Shown here: piece after piece, positions 7,528 to 16,228 of the stretch
Numbering within the stretch: position 1 is the first letter of the stretch
How the letters are laid out: each line of letters opens with the position of its first letter
Source of the DNA: Oscillospiraceae bacterium
GTDB lineage: Bacteria > Bacillota > Clostridia > Oscillospirales > Oscillospiraceae
Direction of reading: 5' to 3'
Length of the DNA stretch: 47,092 nt
Assembly (NCBI GenBank): GCA_902802565.1
Contig: CADCMP010000005.1
Location: 1 to 47,092, forward strand
The notes under the pieces: generated by a model
Databases searched by the model: none
The model's input: the letters and a program-made list of their open reading frames with translations, nothing else
Told to the model about the DNA's origin: nothing
Translations under genes and position numbers: made by a program

Positions 7528-8746
7528 ACAACTCCTTCAGAGCATCTTCCTTGATTTTGGATCCGATTACGCAGAACCGTCCGGTAAGGATCGGGGCGCC
7601 CTTTCGGATATCCACTTCTTCCGGAACATAATCGAAATAGATCCATTCCGAATCATTGGCATTCAGCATGCCTTTCGCACGAAGGACCATGCCGTATTTT
7701 TCCTCATCTCCCAGCTGATCCAGGATATTGCGGACCTCTTCCTCTGTATATTTTTTCGGTGTTTCGGCTCCCCAGCTGGTAAAGATCTCATCTGCATGAT
7801 GGTGATGTCCGTCATGATCATGATGGTGATGATGTCCACATCCGCATTCCTCACCATCGTGATGATGGTGATGTTCGTGCTCCTCATCATCGTGATGATG
7901 GTGATGATGCTCATGTTCCTCATCCTCATCATGGTGATGGTGGTGATGCTCGTGTTCCTCATCCTCATCATGGTGATGGTGATGATGCTCATGTTCCTCA
8001 TCCTCATCATGGTGATGGTGATGGTGCTCATGTTCCTCATCCTCATCATGGTGATGGTGATGATGTTCATGTTCCTCATTCTCATCATGGTGATGGTGAT
8101 GATGTTCGTGTTCTTCCTCGTGGGATGCCATCTCTGCAAGTTCCTGTGCCAGGGTGCTGCGATGTTCCATTGCGGCCATAAACTGATCGCCGGTAAGATC
8201 CTCCCACGGAGTGGATACGATCTGTGCGTCAGGGTTGAGTTCTTTCAGCATCTGAACCGCAGTCATGAGTTTTTCCTCTTTGATTCCCGCGGTGCGGCTG
8301 AGCGCAATCACATCTGCATACTGAACCTGATCGTTGAAGAACTCTCCGAAATTGCGGATGTACATCTTGCACTTGGTGGCATCGACTACCGTAATCTTTG
8401 CACCCATTTCAGCATGATCAGCAACGCTGGCCACCGCCTTGGCGACATCCGATAATTTGCCGACTCCAGAGGGTTCGATAATCACGCGGTCCGGCTGGTA
8501 TTTCTCAATTACTTCTTCCAGCGCAGTCTTGAAATCTCCTACCAGCGTGCAACAGATGCATCCGGAATTCATTTCCGTGATCTCAACGCCAGCATCCTGT
8601 AAGAATCCGCCGTCGATCGCAATATCACCAAATTCATTCTCGATGAGAACGATCTTCTGCCCCTTGTAGGCCTCTTCGATTAATTTTCGGATCAGCGTCG
8701 TTTTACCGGCACCAAGAAACCCGGAGAAAATATCTATCTTTGTCAT
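7514..8746 (-). CDS. CobW/COG0523 family GTPase with a long histidine-rich metal-binding repeat
   Basis: 410 residues. It is a GTP-dependent metallochaperone of the COG0523 family. The N-terminal GTPase has Walker A GFLGAGKTT (9-17), ENEFGDIAIDG, the diagnostic metal-binding CxCC (C63-I-C65-C66) and EPSGVG (91-96). Residues 209-317 are an extraordinary His/Asp/Glu linker with nearly 60 histidines, also containing CGCG. The C-terminal CobW_C domain follows (about 325-410: EEVRNILDQL, EWIYFDYVPEE, RFCVIGSKI). A His-rich insert before the C-terminal domain is typical of COG0523 proteins for Zn, Ni or Co, but rarely this long. The ATG is preceded by AAAGGA. It is the first gene of a two-gene operon. 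Zinc homeostasis is most likely; the metal is not proven by sequence. Confidence 0.9.
   Translation of the reverse strand: MTKIDIFSGFLGAGKTTLIRKLIEEAYKGQKIVLIENEFGDIAIDGGFLQDAGVEITEMNSGCICCTLVGDFKTALEEVIEKYQPDRVIIEPSGVGKLSDVAKAVASVADHAEMGAKITVVDATKCKMYIRNFGEFFNDQVQYADVIALSRTAGIKEEKLMTAVQMLKELNPDAQIVSTPWEDLTGDQFMAAMEHRSTLAQELAEMASHEEEHEHHHHHHDENEEHEHHHHHHDEDEEHEHHHHHHDEDEEHEHHHHHHDEDEEHEHHHHHHDEDEEHEHHHHHHDDEEHEHHHHHDGEECGCGHHHHHDHDGHHHHADEIFTSWGAETPKKYTEEEVRNILDQLGDEEKYGMVLRAKGMLNANDSEWIYFDYVPEEVDIRKGAPILTGRFCVIGSKIKEDALKELFGIE
7847..8110 (-). repeat. 39-bp tandem repeat encoding HEHHHHHHDEDEE units
   Basis: Within the CobW gene, residues 213-300 consist of five 13-residue units of the form HEHHHHHHDEDEE (the first has DEN), then one of 12 and one of 11 residues. 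At DNA level this is a 39-bp tandem repeat with only synonymous-type changes among units, such as GGTGAT and GATGAT variants. Unit number is likely to vary between strains by slippage or recombination. Confidence 0.93.
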
Positions 8747-8781
8747 TTTTCAACAATCCTTTTCATTTATTTTAGCAAAAT

Positions 8782-8810
8782 ATTCTACCATACAACTATT
8801 TTTTATTCAA
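8782..8810 (-). promoter_or_regulatory. Sigma-A promoter of the CobW pair
   Basis: On the minus strand -35 TTGAAT (8805-8810), a 17-base spacer and -10 TAGAAT (8782-8787) lie about 35 bases upstream of the CobW start. I could not identify a convincing Zur-type palindrome. Confidence 0.7.
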
Positions 8811-8815
8811 GGCGC

Positions 8816-9106
8816 TTGCACTATTCTTCCAATCTGGACAAATATGTTCCCAACTTGCTCAAGCATATGAAGAAAACCGGCGACACGTCCAACCCTCTGC
8901 TGAAGGCGGCGGAAGCTGCTCCCAATGCTTCTGCGCTTGTTCTTAAGGGTATCCTTGCGACCATGACGAAGAAGCAGAAGGAAGATCTTGCGTGCATGCT
9001 GCTCAACACCAATATTGATTCGATAATCAACGCGCTGAACAATCTCGCAACCAACAATGGTATGGTCCTGGATATCGAGTCAGCAGAAGCAAAAGTTATT
9101 CGCTGA
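8816..9106 (+). CDS. Hypothetical small helical protein or gene remnant (96 codons)
   Basis: An open frame of 96 codons whose codon use looks like the neighbouring real genes (GC-rich third positions, no rare-codon clusters). The product is predicted mostly helical: LDKYVPNLLKHMKKTGD, then LLKAAEAAPNASALVLKGIL, then KQKEDLACMLLNTNIDS. I do not recognise a family. The only early start is a TTG at 8816 with AGG three bases before it, which is poor spacing; the first ATG is codon 18 (8867). The frame stays open upstream into the divergent CobW promoter and gene, which leaves little room for a promoter of its own. It is followed by a strong terminator. It may be the 3' part of a gene truncated when the CobW unit arrived. 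Confidence 0.42.
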   Translation: MHYSSNLDKYVPNLLKHMKKTGDTSNPLLKAAEAAPNASALVLKGILATMTKKQKEDLACMLLNTNIDSIINALNNLATNNGMVLDIESAEAKVIR

Positions 9107-9131
9107 TCGCTATTTAATATATGACAAACGG

Positions 9132-9172
9132 AAGAGCTATGCTGTGGAAATCGCCACAGCATAGCTCTTTTT
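9132..9172. terminator. Strong bidirectional terminator
   Basis: A perfect 16-bp stem, AAGAGCTATGCTGTGG with CCACAGCATAGCTCTT, around a 6-base loop, followed by T-rich sequence. It serves metG (minus) and the small ORF (plus). Confidence 0.9.
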
Positions 9173-9187
9173 CTTTTCGTTGTTTCC

Positions 9188-11128
9188 TCAGCAGAGACGA
9201 TATCCTGCGGGAATGGCATCATCCAGCATCAGCAGATGCAGTTTTTCTTCACCATTCTCCTCTTTCACCGCAGAAAGCAGCATTCCGCAGGAATCCTGTC
9301 CCATCATCTTGCGGTTGGGCAGGTTCAGGATCGCCACCAGCGTCTTTCCCACCAGATCTTCCGGTTTGTAGAATGCGGCTATGCCGGAAAGGATCTGCCG
9401 CGGGGTTCCGCTTCCGTCATCCAGAGAGAACTTCAGAAGTTTCTTGGATTTTTTCACTGCCTCACAGGAGAGCACCTTTACAACTCTCATGTCACATTTT
9501 GCAAAATCATCGATCGTAACATCCGGCAGGACCGGCTCTGCTGCCGGTGCGGGGTTGTTCAGATTTTCCAGTTCTTCCAGTTCCTTCTCCATATCGATAC
9601 GCGGGAACAGCGTATCGCCTTTGACGACGGCTACGTCCGCCGGCAGTGCTCCAAATTCCGATGCACTTTCCCAGGTGCGGACCGCTTCCGGCGCACCAAT
9701 CTGTTCAAATGCTTTCACACAGGTGTCGGGCATATAGGGCTGCAGAAGGACGACGCAGATGCGCAGTGCCTCCAGAAGATTGTAAAGAACCGTTGCCAGT
9801 CTCGGCTTTTTCTCCGGATCGCGGGCAAGCACCCAGGGTGCGGTCTCATCCACATACTTGTTGGCTCGGGAGAGAACCTTGAACACTTCCGTTGCTGCTG
9901 CCTGCGTTCCGAAATGATCCATCTCGTTTTCATAGCGATCCCGGAGCGAAGACGCCATTCCCACGAGGTCATCATCCAGAGGATCGCTTTCGCGGTCTGC
10001 GATAAGCTTGCCGTCAAAATACTTTTCCACCATGCTCACCGTGCGGGAGAGCAGATTGCCGAAATCATTCGCCAGGTCCGTATTGATCCGGCTGATCAGC
10101 GCCTCGTTAGAGAAATTGCCGTCCGAGCCCAGAGGGAACTCTCTCATCAGGAAGTAGCGCAGTGCGTCCGTGCCGTAGCGTTCTGCCAGCAGATACGGAT
10201 CCACAACATTGCCCTTGGATTTGGACATCTTTCCGCCGTCAAGCAGAAGCCATCCGTGGCCAAACACCTTTTTGGGCATCGGCTCCCCAACGCTCATCAG
10301 CATTGCCGGCCAGATGATGGAATGGAACCGGACGATTTCCTTTCCCACCATATGCACATCGGCAGGCCAGTAATGATCATAATCATCATAGCGGTCATTG
10401 AGATATCCCATGCCCGTGGCGTAGTTAAACAGCGCATCGACCCACACGTATACCACGTGACCCGGATCGAAGTCTACGGGAATGCCCCATTTGAAGGAAG
10501 TGCGGGAAACACAAAGATCCTCCAGACCCGGTTTAATAAAGTTGTTGATCATCTCATTGACGCGGGACGCAGGCTCCAGAAATGTGCCGGTTTCCAGCAG
10601 GTCCTGAACCGGTTTTGCATATTTGGACAGTTTGAAGAAATATGCTTCTTCCTCCGCATAGCGCACCGGGCGTCCGCAGTCCGGGCACTTGCCGTCCACC
10701 AGCTGGCTTTCGGTCCAGAAGCTTTCACAGGGAGTGCAGTACATTCCCTTATATGCTCCTTTGTAGATGTCCCCGTTGTCGTACATCTTTTTGAAGATCC
10801 TCTGAATGGACTCCACATGATAATCATCCGTTGTGCGGATAAAACGGTCATTGGAGATATTCATCAGTTTCCAGAGATCCTTGACCCCCTTGGGACCTTC
10901 TACAATATTATCCACAAACTGCTGCGGTGTGACCTGTGCTTCTTTTGCCTTCTCCTCAATCTTCTGTCCGTGCTCATCGGTTCCGGTCAGAAACATGACA
11001 TCATAACCGCACATACGTTTATATCTCGCGATCGTATCCGTCGCCACCGTGCAGTAAGTATGTCCGATATGCAGTTTGTCGGACGGGTAATAAATTGGGG
11101 TTGTAATATAGAATTTACCCTTGCTCAT
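9188..11128 (-). CDS. metG: Methionyl-tRNA synthetase with C-terminal tRNA-binding domain
   Basis: 646 residues. It charges initiator and elongator tRNA-Met. The class I catalytic core has the HIGH signature (LHIGH, residues 19-23) and KMSKS (300-304). A zinc-binding knuckle has Cys131, Cys134, Cys148 and Cys151 (CTPC and CPDC). The anticodon-binding helical domain lies around 390-500. Residues 535-646 form a Trbp111/EMAP-type OB domain (DDFAKCDMRVVKVLSCE, NLPNRKMMG, SCGMLL) found in dimeric MetG enzymes. A strong RBS (GGAGGA) precedes the ATG. Only 43 bases separate it from the VanW-family gene, so it is probably the last gene of the htpG-hemW-vanW-metG run. No T-box or S-box leader is visible. 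Confidence 0.97.
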   Translation of the reverse strand: MSKGKFYITTPIYYPSDKLHIGHTYCTVATDTIARYKRMCGYDVMFLTGTDEHGQKIEEKAKEAQVTPQQFVDNIVEGPKGVKDLWKLMNISNDRFIRTTDDYHVESIQRIFKKMYDNGDIYKGAYKGMYCTPCESFWTESQLVDGKCPDCGRPVRYAEEEAYFFKLSKYAKPVQDLLETGTFLEPASRVNEMINNFIKPGLEDLCVSRTSFKWGIPVDFDPGHVVYVWVDALFNYATGMGYLNDRYDDYDHYWPADVHMVGKEIVRFHSIIWPAMLMSVGEPMPKKVFGHGWLLLDGGKMSKSKGNVVDPYLLAERYGTDALRYFLMREFPLGSDGNFSNEALISRINTDLANDFGNLLSRTVSMVEKYFDGKLIADRESDPLDDDLVGMASSLRDRYENEMDHFGTQAAATEVFKVLSRANKYVDETAPWVLARDPEKKPRLATVLYNLLEALRICVVLLQPYMPDTCVKAFEQIGAPEAVRTWESASEFGALPADVAVVKGDTLFPRIDMEKELEELENLNNPAPAAEPVLPDVTIDDFAKCDMRVVKVLSCEAVKKSKKLLKFSLDDGSGTPRQILSGIAAFYKPEDLVGKTLVAILNLPNRKMMGQDSCGMLLSAVKEENGEEKLHLLMLDDAIPAGYRLC

Positions 11129-11171
11129 GTTTCTTCCTCCATATATCTATCAATTTGTTTCTGTTCAGTGA

Positions 11172-12806
11172 TCAGCCATCAGCCGTGTGGTAATGATAGG
11201 TGCTTTTCGCTTCCACATTGCTGGAGACCAGCTGATTGGCGCTGTTGTATACATTGCGGTAGGTGGTCGTTGTATAACCGGTCGCTACCGAGGGATTGTT
11301 GGGATCAAAGATCTTCGACGTATCACTGGTCATAACCACGTGCGTACCGGCATCGTTGGTTCCCCAGATTTCAATATTCAGCGTCATGGATGAGGTGTTG
11401 GTGCTTGCTATGATCTTGACGGGATACGCCGTATTGTTGACGAACCGGAAATCCGGTGACTGCCAGCTGACGGTAGCATCCAGTCCGTCCGGAAGATACG
11501 ACACCGGGAAATAGTGGTTTGTTCGGGACGTGATCTTCAGGTTTGCAAGCAGCGCAGCATTGTAAAGTGTGGAGGAAACCTGGCAGATTCCTCCGCCGAT
11601 TTCCTGAACAACTTTTCCTTCCAGATAGGCGCCGGCCTCTTTGAATCCGGCGGCGGCCGTGCGCTGCCCAACCGTGCCGTTATAGGAGAAGCTTTCTCCG
11701 GGATTCAGAACTTTCCCATTGATTTTTGACGCTGCCAGCACGATGTTGTTTACGCGGTTGGAGGAACTGGATGCAAAGGAGGAGGATTTCGCCCCCAGCT
11801 GATTGGCAAACAGCTTGGCATTCAGCGCCTCGGTCGTCACGGTGGGTTCCGTTACTTCGATCGGCACTTTGATTACATCACCGATATTGGCGTTGTTTAC
11901 AAGTTTCGTGGCTTCTTCCACATTAAAGTCTACTCCGCTGGAGGACTGTGTCGCCGCTCCGGTGGATGGATCGTACACCGCGTTTTTAACTTCTCTGTAT
12001 ATGGAATCATGGATTCCCTGTATATCTACCGTATTCTCCGGGATTTCGGAAGAAAAATCATACTGGACCTGCGTGAAGTTCCTCTGCTTCAGTGCATCCA
12101 TCACTTCATCCTGAATCTCTTTCTGATCGATAGTCAGCCCCTGCGCACTCCGGATGATCGTCACTTCCCTGTTTTCCAGACTCACATCATATGGCTTTTC
12201 CGGAAAAGAGCTGTACATCTCTTCTACCGCCTCGGAGATCTGGGTTTTAACATAATCCTCATCGATCTTCTGGGTTTCCGAAAAGATATCTTTGGAAAAT
12301 GTCATCCCGTGCAGGTATTCTGCAAGGCTTCCGAAAAATGATGTCTTTTTTCCGTATGTTTCCGCCAGTTTTGCAATCTCTTCCGCAGGGCGGATCGCGC
12401 CGGACTGTGCCGCGTTAACGGTCACCGTGTAACCTGCAGGCAGTGCCGCTGTGACATTTTTTTCTCCCATGGCAGTCCACCCGTTCTCATCGAGAACGGA
12501 AACTGCCTCTTCCACGGTCTTGCCTCCCAGATCGATATCTGCCACTGAGATTCCCGGAAAAATCCGATCAGACTGACGAATGTTGTACGTAAATCCAACC
12601 ACTCCGGCAATCAGGAGAAGAAGGACAAGATCCAATGTAAGTACGATTTTCCAGAGCTTGCTCTTGCCTTCATGCTCCTCCGCTTCTGTTGTCGCGGATT
12701 TGCTCTCGCTTTCCTCCGCGTCCACAGCAGCGGCTGCACTCTCGGCCTGTTCCGTTTTCTTTTTTCTGCTCGTGATAATCTCCGTCCTTTCAAAGAACCG
12801 GGTCAC
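11172..12806 (-). CDS. VanW family protein with peptidoglycan-binding-like domains, membrane anchored
   Basis: 544 residues, from a GTG at 12806 that directly follows the TAA of hemW; GAGGAAT in the end of hemW can serve as RBS. Residues 1-50 are cytoplasmic, rich in Lys, Glu and Ala. One membrane helix follows (about 51-75: KLWKIVLTLDLVLLLLIAGV). The long extracytoplasmic part has one or two PG_binding_4-like modules (about 80-310) and a VanW domain (about 360-480: NPGESFSYNGTVG, VQEIGGGICQVSSTLYNAAL, RTNHYFPVSYLPDG). It ends in a G5-like beta segment. VanW was named from some vancomycin-resistance loci, but most family members are housekeeping surface proteins of unknown function in Clostridia. 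This gene does not indicate resistance. Confidence 0.88.
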   Translation of the reverse strand: MTRFFERTEIITSRKKKTEQAESAAAAVDAEESESKSATTEAEEHEGKSKLWKIVLTLDLVLLLLIAGVVGFTYNIRQSDRIFPGISVADIDLGGKTVEEAVSVLDENGWTAMGEKNVTAALPAGYTVTVNAAQSGAIRPAEEIAKLAETYGKKTSFFGSLAEYLHGMTFSKDIFSETQKIDEDYVKTQISEAVEEMYSSFPEKPYDVSLENREVTIIRSAQGLTIDQKEIQDEVMDALKQRNFTQVQYDFSSEIPENTVDIQGIHDSIYREVKNAVYDPSTGAATQSSSGVDFNVEEATKLVNNANIGDVIKVPIEVTEPTVTTEALNAKLFANQLGAKSSSFASSSSNRVNNIVLAASKINGKVLNPGESFSYNGTVGQRTAAAGFKEAGAYLEGKVVQEIGGGICQVSSTLYNAALLANLKITSRTNHYFPVSYLPDGLDATVSWQSPDFRFVNNTAYPVKIIASTNTSSMTLNIEIWGTNDAGTHVVMTSDTSKIFDPNNPSVATGYTTTTYRNVYNSANQLVSSNVEAKSTYHYHTADG

Positions 12807-14066
12807 TTATCGAAGCAATTCCTCGATATATGCACTAAACTGCTCTTCTTCTCCGGCGGGAAGCACCACCGGCTCCACATCTTTCAATGTATCCCGCATC
12901 CACGGGGAGGTCTGCGCACGTTCCGCAGCCTGCGCATCCAGCACGGCGCCAATGAGCTGATTGGAGATAAGGAAGCCGGATGGCGTCAGTGACCACCGCT
13001 CGTCTTCACATACCGCCCATCCTTTGCTTTCAAATTCCTTGAGAAGGTTTTCGATGGGCTCCCACTCACTGAGATAGATGTTGCTGTACTCGCTTTTTTT
13101 GATTCCGTGGGTGGTTCTCAGTCCCAGCATGATATATTCGGATGCTTTCTCCATCGGAGAAATTTCCTCATATTCTTCAACGATGCTTTTAGATCCAGCG
13201 ATTCCGGACAGATAAGCTTTCAGATCTTTAATATAGCTGTATCGGATATTTCCGACGCATGAGGCTGCGCTGGGTCCGAATCCCATATAGTCTTTCATCT
13301 GCCAGTAGCGCAGATTGTGTTTTGATTCATATCCCGGGATCGAGAAGTTTGAGATCTCGTACTGCCGATAACCGTTCTGCCGCAGCATCTCGATGGTGTA
13401 CATGTACATATCCGCCTGTGTGTCTGCGTCCGGAAGCAGCGGAGAATCATGATAATTCCGATATAGCGGCGTATCTTCCTCCAGCTGGAGTCCATAACAG
13501 GATAAATGCTCCGGGCGAAGTTCCACTGCGCGCTCAAGCGTCTCTGCCCAATCCGCCTTGGTCTGACTGGGCAGCCCGTAGATCAGGTCCAGACTGATAT
13601 TCTCAAAGCCGGCCTTTCGGGCATTGCGCACCGCCATTTCCACCTGTTTGAAGTTATGCCTCCGGCCAATCATTTTGAGGATCTCATTGTTGGCCGACTG
13701 CATGCCGATGGAAAGACGGTTCACTCCCTCTTTCCGAAGCATCTTCAGATCTGGTAGCTTCATGCTGTCCGGATTGCACTCCAGAGTGACTTCCGAGTCC
13801 CGGCGGACACGGCCGAGCCCTTTCAGTTCTTCGAAAATATTCGCAATGCGTTTTGCACCGAAGTAACTGGGGGTGCCGCCGCCGAAGTAGACCGTGTCAA
13901 TCTCGTACATCTTCATGGACACGTCTGCTTCTTCCAGATGGGCGATCAAAGCTTTTTCGTAATCCCCCATCAGAGACTCATGGTTCGGGAGGGAATAGAA
14001 ATCGCAGTATTCACATTTGCTGGCACAAAACGGTATATGGATGTATATTCCCAGGCTTTCTTTCAT
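12807..14066 (-). CDS. hemW: HemW-like radical SAM protein (coproporphyrinogen oxidase-like)
   Basis: 419 residues. The radical SAM motif CxxxCxxC is C14-C18-C21 (FCASKCEYCDF), followed by VYFGGGTPSYF and the HemN_C region (EYIMLGLRTTHGIKKSEY). The ending lacks features specific to true HemN, and the IPFCASKCEYCDF form with a single Cys after CxxxC is the HemW type. HemW is regarded as a heme chaperone that inserts heme into respiratory proteins, not a coproporphyrinogen oxidase. Length is slightly above the usual 380-400. The gene starts 31 bases after htpG and abuts the VanW-family gene without a gap, so the two are probably co-translated. Confidence 0.88.
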   Translation of the reverse strand: MKESLGIYIHIPFCASKCEYCDFYSLPNHESLMGDYEKALIAHLEEADVSMKMYEIDTVYFGGGTPSYFGAKRIANIFEELKGLGRVRRDSEVTLECNPDSMKLPDLKMLRKEGVNRLSIGMQSANNEILKMIGRRHNFKQVEMAVRNARKAGFENISLDLIYGLPSQTKADWAETLERAVELRPEHLSCYGLQLEEDTPLYRNYHDSPLLPDADTQADMYMYTIEMLRQNGYRQYEISNFSIPGYESKHNLRYWQMKDYMGFGPSAASCVGNIRYSYIKDLKAYLSGIAGSKSIVEEYEEISPMEKASEYIMLGLRTTHGIKKSEYSNIYLSEWEPIENLLKEFESKGWAVCEDERWSLTPSGFLISNQLIGAVLDAQAAERAQTSPWMRDTLKDVEPVVLPAGEEEQFSAYIEELLR

Positions 14067-14097
14067 GGTTATATTCTTTCTTTACTGTTTTCTTGAA

Positions 14098-16017
14098 TCA
14101 GAGAAGTTCGCTGATCAGAGAGACAAATTCACCGGGTTCCTGCAGTTCCACACCGGAAACCAGTTCTGCCGCCGCTGCCAAAATCTTTGCGTAATTTGCC
14201 GCCTTCTCCTTGTCATCGGCCTCATATGCTTCCTTGATCGCCTCGAAGGCATGGTGATTTGCATTGATCTCCAGTACACGGACTGCGCGGATTTTCTGCA
14301 TCTCCTCGCTGGGACTGACCCGGAAATACCGCTCCATTTCAAGCGTAATGGGGCCTTCCGTGCTGAGGGCACTGGGCTTGGAAACCAGCTTGTTGGTCAG
14401 GCGCACTTTGGCAACGCGCTCACCCAGAGACTCTTTCAGGTAATCGAGAAGCTCCTTGTTCTCTTCGTTCTGTTCTTCTGCCGCTTTCTTGTCTTCTTCC
14501 GTGTCAAAGCCGAGATCATCGGTCATAACATTGCAGAAGGTCTTGCCGTCATGGTCGCGCAGCTGTTCCAGAACCATCTGATCAATGGCAAGATCCAGAT
14601 AAATGATCTCATAGCCGCGGGCACGGACTTCTTCGCACTGCGGCAGATCCATGGCATGCCGGACAGAGTCGGAAGAGGCATAATAGATCTTCTGCTGGCT
14701 CTCGGGCATGTTATCCACATATTCCTGTAATGTGACCTGATGGTCTTCCGAAGTATAGAAGATCAGAAGATCTTTCAGGAAATCTTTGTATCTTCCGTAT
14801 TCATCGCAGATGCCGGCCTTAATGTCCACACCGAAGGAGCGGAAGAACTGCTGATACTTGGGACGGTCATCATTCATCATCTTCATCAGCTCGGATTTGA
14901 TCTTCTTTTCCAGGCTGTTTCCGATTACGTGAAGCTGACGGGTATGCTGAAGAATCTCACGGGAGATGTTCAGAGACAGGTCCGGAGAATCGACAACACC
15001 CTTGACGAAGTCAAAGTACTCATGAACGAGATCCGGGCATTTTTCCATGATCATAACGCCGTTGGAATACAGTGTGATTCCGGCTTTCTTGTCTTCTGAG
15101 AAACGGTCCATCGGCTCCTGTCCGGGAACGAAGAGCATGGCCTTGTAGGAAATGGTTCCTTCCGCATTGACACGGAGCGTAACAACAGGATCCTTCTGTT
15201 CGTGGAATTTTTCTTTGTACCACTCAGCACAGTCCTCATCACTGACTTCCGCTTTGGAGCGCTGCCAGATGGGAACCATGGAGTTCATGGTCTCGGTGGC
15301 CGTGACCATCTCGTACTCATATTTCGGGTTGCCCTGATCGTCGACCTCTCCGGTCTCTTTTCTCTCCTGATGCTCCACGTCCATTTCAATGGGCCAGCGA
15401 ACATAGTCGGAATACTTTTTGATCAGTGCCTTGATCTTCCAAACTTCCAGATAGGAACTGAAGACCTCTTCATCGGTATCTTCTTTCAGGTGCATGATCA
15501 CGCGGGTCCCGACCTCCGGCTTTTCGATCTCCTTGACCGTGTAGCCGTCTACGCCGGAGCTTTCCCATTTAACACCCATTTCTTCGCCAAATTTCTTGGT
15601 CTCAACCGTAACTTTCTGAGACACCATAAAGGCAGAGTAGAAACCAACGCCGAACTGTCCGATGATAGATACATCTTCCGCCGCGTCCTCTTCCGTGTCC
15701 AGATCCTGTTTGAACTGGTTCGAACCGGATTTTGCAATGATGCCCAGGTTATTCTCCGCCTCGGCTTTATCCATACCGATACCATTGTCGATAACGGTGA
15801 TGGTGCGGTTTTCTTTGTCCAGCTCCACACGGATTTTAAAATCATCTCGGGACATGCCGACATTCTCATCGGTCAGGGACAGATAGCACAGTTTGTCGAT
15901 GGCGTCCGACGCGTTGGAGATGATCTCACGGAGAAAAATCTCTTTATTGGTATAAATGGAGTTGATCATAAGATCCAGCAGTCTCTTCGATTCTGCTTTG
16001 AACTGTTTTTTTGCCAT
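14098..16017 (-). CDS. htpG: Molecular chaperone HtpG (Hsp90)
   Basis: 639 residues from the ATG at 16017, chosen because GGAGGGG lies just upstream and the peptide MAKKQFKAESKRLLDLMINS is the normal HtpG start. The frame is open further upstream but has no such signal. The GHKL ATPase domain shows NASDAIDKL, DNGIGM and GQFGVGFYSAFMV. The middle domain has LNISREILQ. The C-terminal dimerisation domain ends MTDDLG to VSGVELQEPG. HtpG is a cytosolic ATP-dependent chaperone. No CIRCE element is seen upstream, so HrcA control is unlikely. It leads the htpG-hemW-vanW-metG run. Confidence 0.96.
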   Translation of the reverse strand: MAKKQFKAESKRLLDLMINSIYTNKEIFLREIISNASDAIDKLCYLSLTDENVGMSRDDFKIRVELDKENRTITVIDNGIGMDKAEAENNLGIIAKSGSNQFKQDLDTEEDAAEDVSIIGQFGVGFYSAFMVSQKVTVETKKFGEEMGVKWESSGVDGYTVKEIEKPEVGTRVIMHLKEDTDEEVFSSYLEVWKIKALIKKYSDYVRWPIEMDVEHQERKETGEVDDQGNPKYEYEMVTATETMNSMVPIWQRSKAEVSDEDCAEWYKEKFHEQKDPVVTLRVNAEGTISYKAMLFVPGQEPMDRFSEDKKAGITLYSNGVMIMEKCPDLVHEYFDFVKGVVDSPDLSLNISREILQHTRQLHVIGNSLEKKIKSELMKMMNDDRPKYQQFFRSFGVDIKAGICDEYGRYKDFLKDLLIFYTSEDHQVTLQEYVDNMPESQQKIYYASSDSVRHAMDLPQCEEVRARGYEIIYLDLAIDQMVLEQLRDHDGKTFCNVMTDDLGFDTEEDKKAAEEQNEENKELLDYLKESLGERVAKVRLTNKLVSKPSALSTEGPITLEMERYFRVSPSEEMQKIRAVRVLEINANHHAFEAIKEAYEADDKEKAANYAKILAAAAELVSGVELQEPGEFVSLISELL

Positions 16018-16060
16018 GGTATAAACCCCTCCAAAAAATATATAAATTGACTGAATATTC

Positions 16061-16088
16061 ATTATATCATGAATTGCTTGTTTTTCAA
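16061..16088 (-). promoter_or_regulatory. Sigma-A promoter of htpG
   Basis: On the minus strand -35 TTGAAA (16083-16088), a 16-base spacer and a perfect -10 TATAAT (16061-16066) lie 44 bases upstream of the htpG start. Confidence 0.8.
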
Positions 16089-16147
16089 TCGTTTCCCATG
16101 TCTCTTCAGAGAACAAAACTGTCCCTGGCTCCGCCGGAAAAAGAGAC

Positions 16148-16176
16148 TTGGAATGACGTATCACAGGTGATAAAAT
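16148..16176 (+). promoter_or_regulatory. Sigma-A promoter of the AAA+ ATPase gene
   Basis: -35 TTGGAA (16148-16153), a 17-base spacer and -10 TAAAAT (16171-16176), about 52 bases upstream of the start codon. Confidence 0.68.
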
Positions 16177-16228
16177 ATGCACATATTGAACCGATACGAT
16201 ACTCTATTTTTTGACGGAGGGACAGACG

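Noticed and set aside
7663..8139. An ORF of Ile/Thr/Met/Arg repeats within the CobW gene
   Set aside because: It is another frame of the 39-bp His repeat and has no separate start signals.
11129..11171. A T-box or SAM riboswitch before metG
   Set aside because: Only 43 bases separate metG from the upstream gene, too few for either element.
9236..11335. A 699-codon plus-strand open frame opposite metG
   Set aside because: Antisense to a complete methionyl-tRNA synthetase with all motifs; the translated product has no recognisable domain.
11172..12806. VanW-family gene as evidence of vancomycin resistance
   Set aside because: No vanA/B ligase, vanH, vanX or vanRS genes are present; VanW proteins are common in sensitive Clostridia.
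16018..16182. An N-terminal extension of htpG
   Set aside because: The open frame continues, but the promoter and RBS lie inside it and MAKKQFKAESKRL is the normal start.
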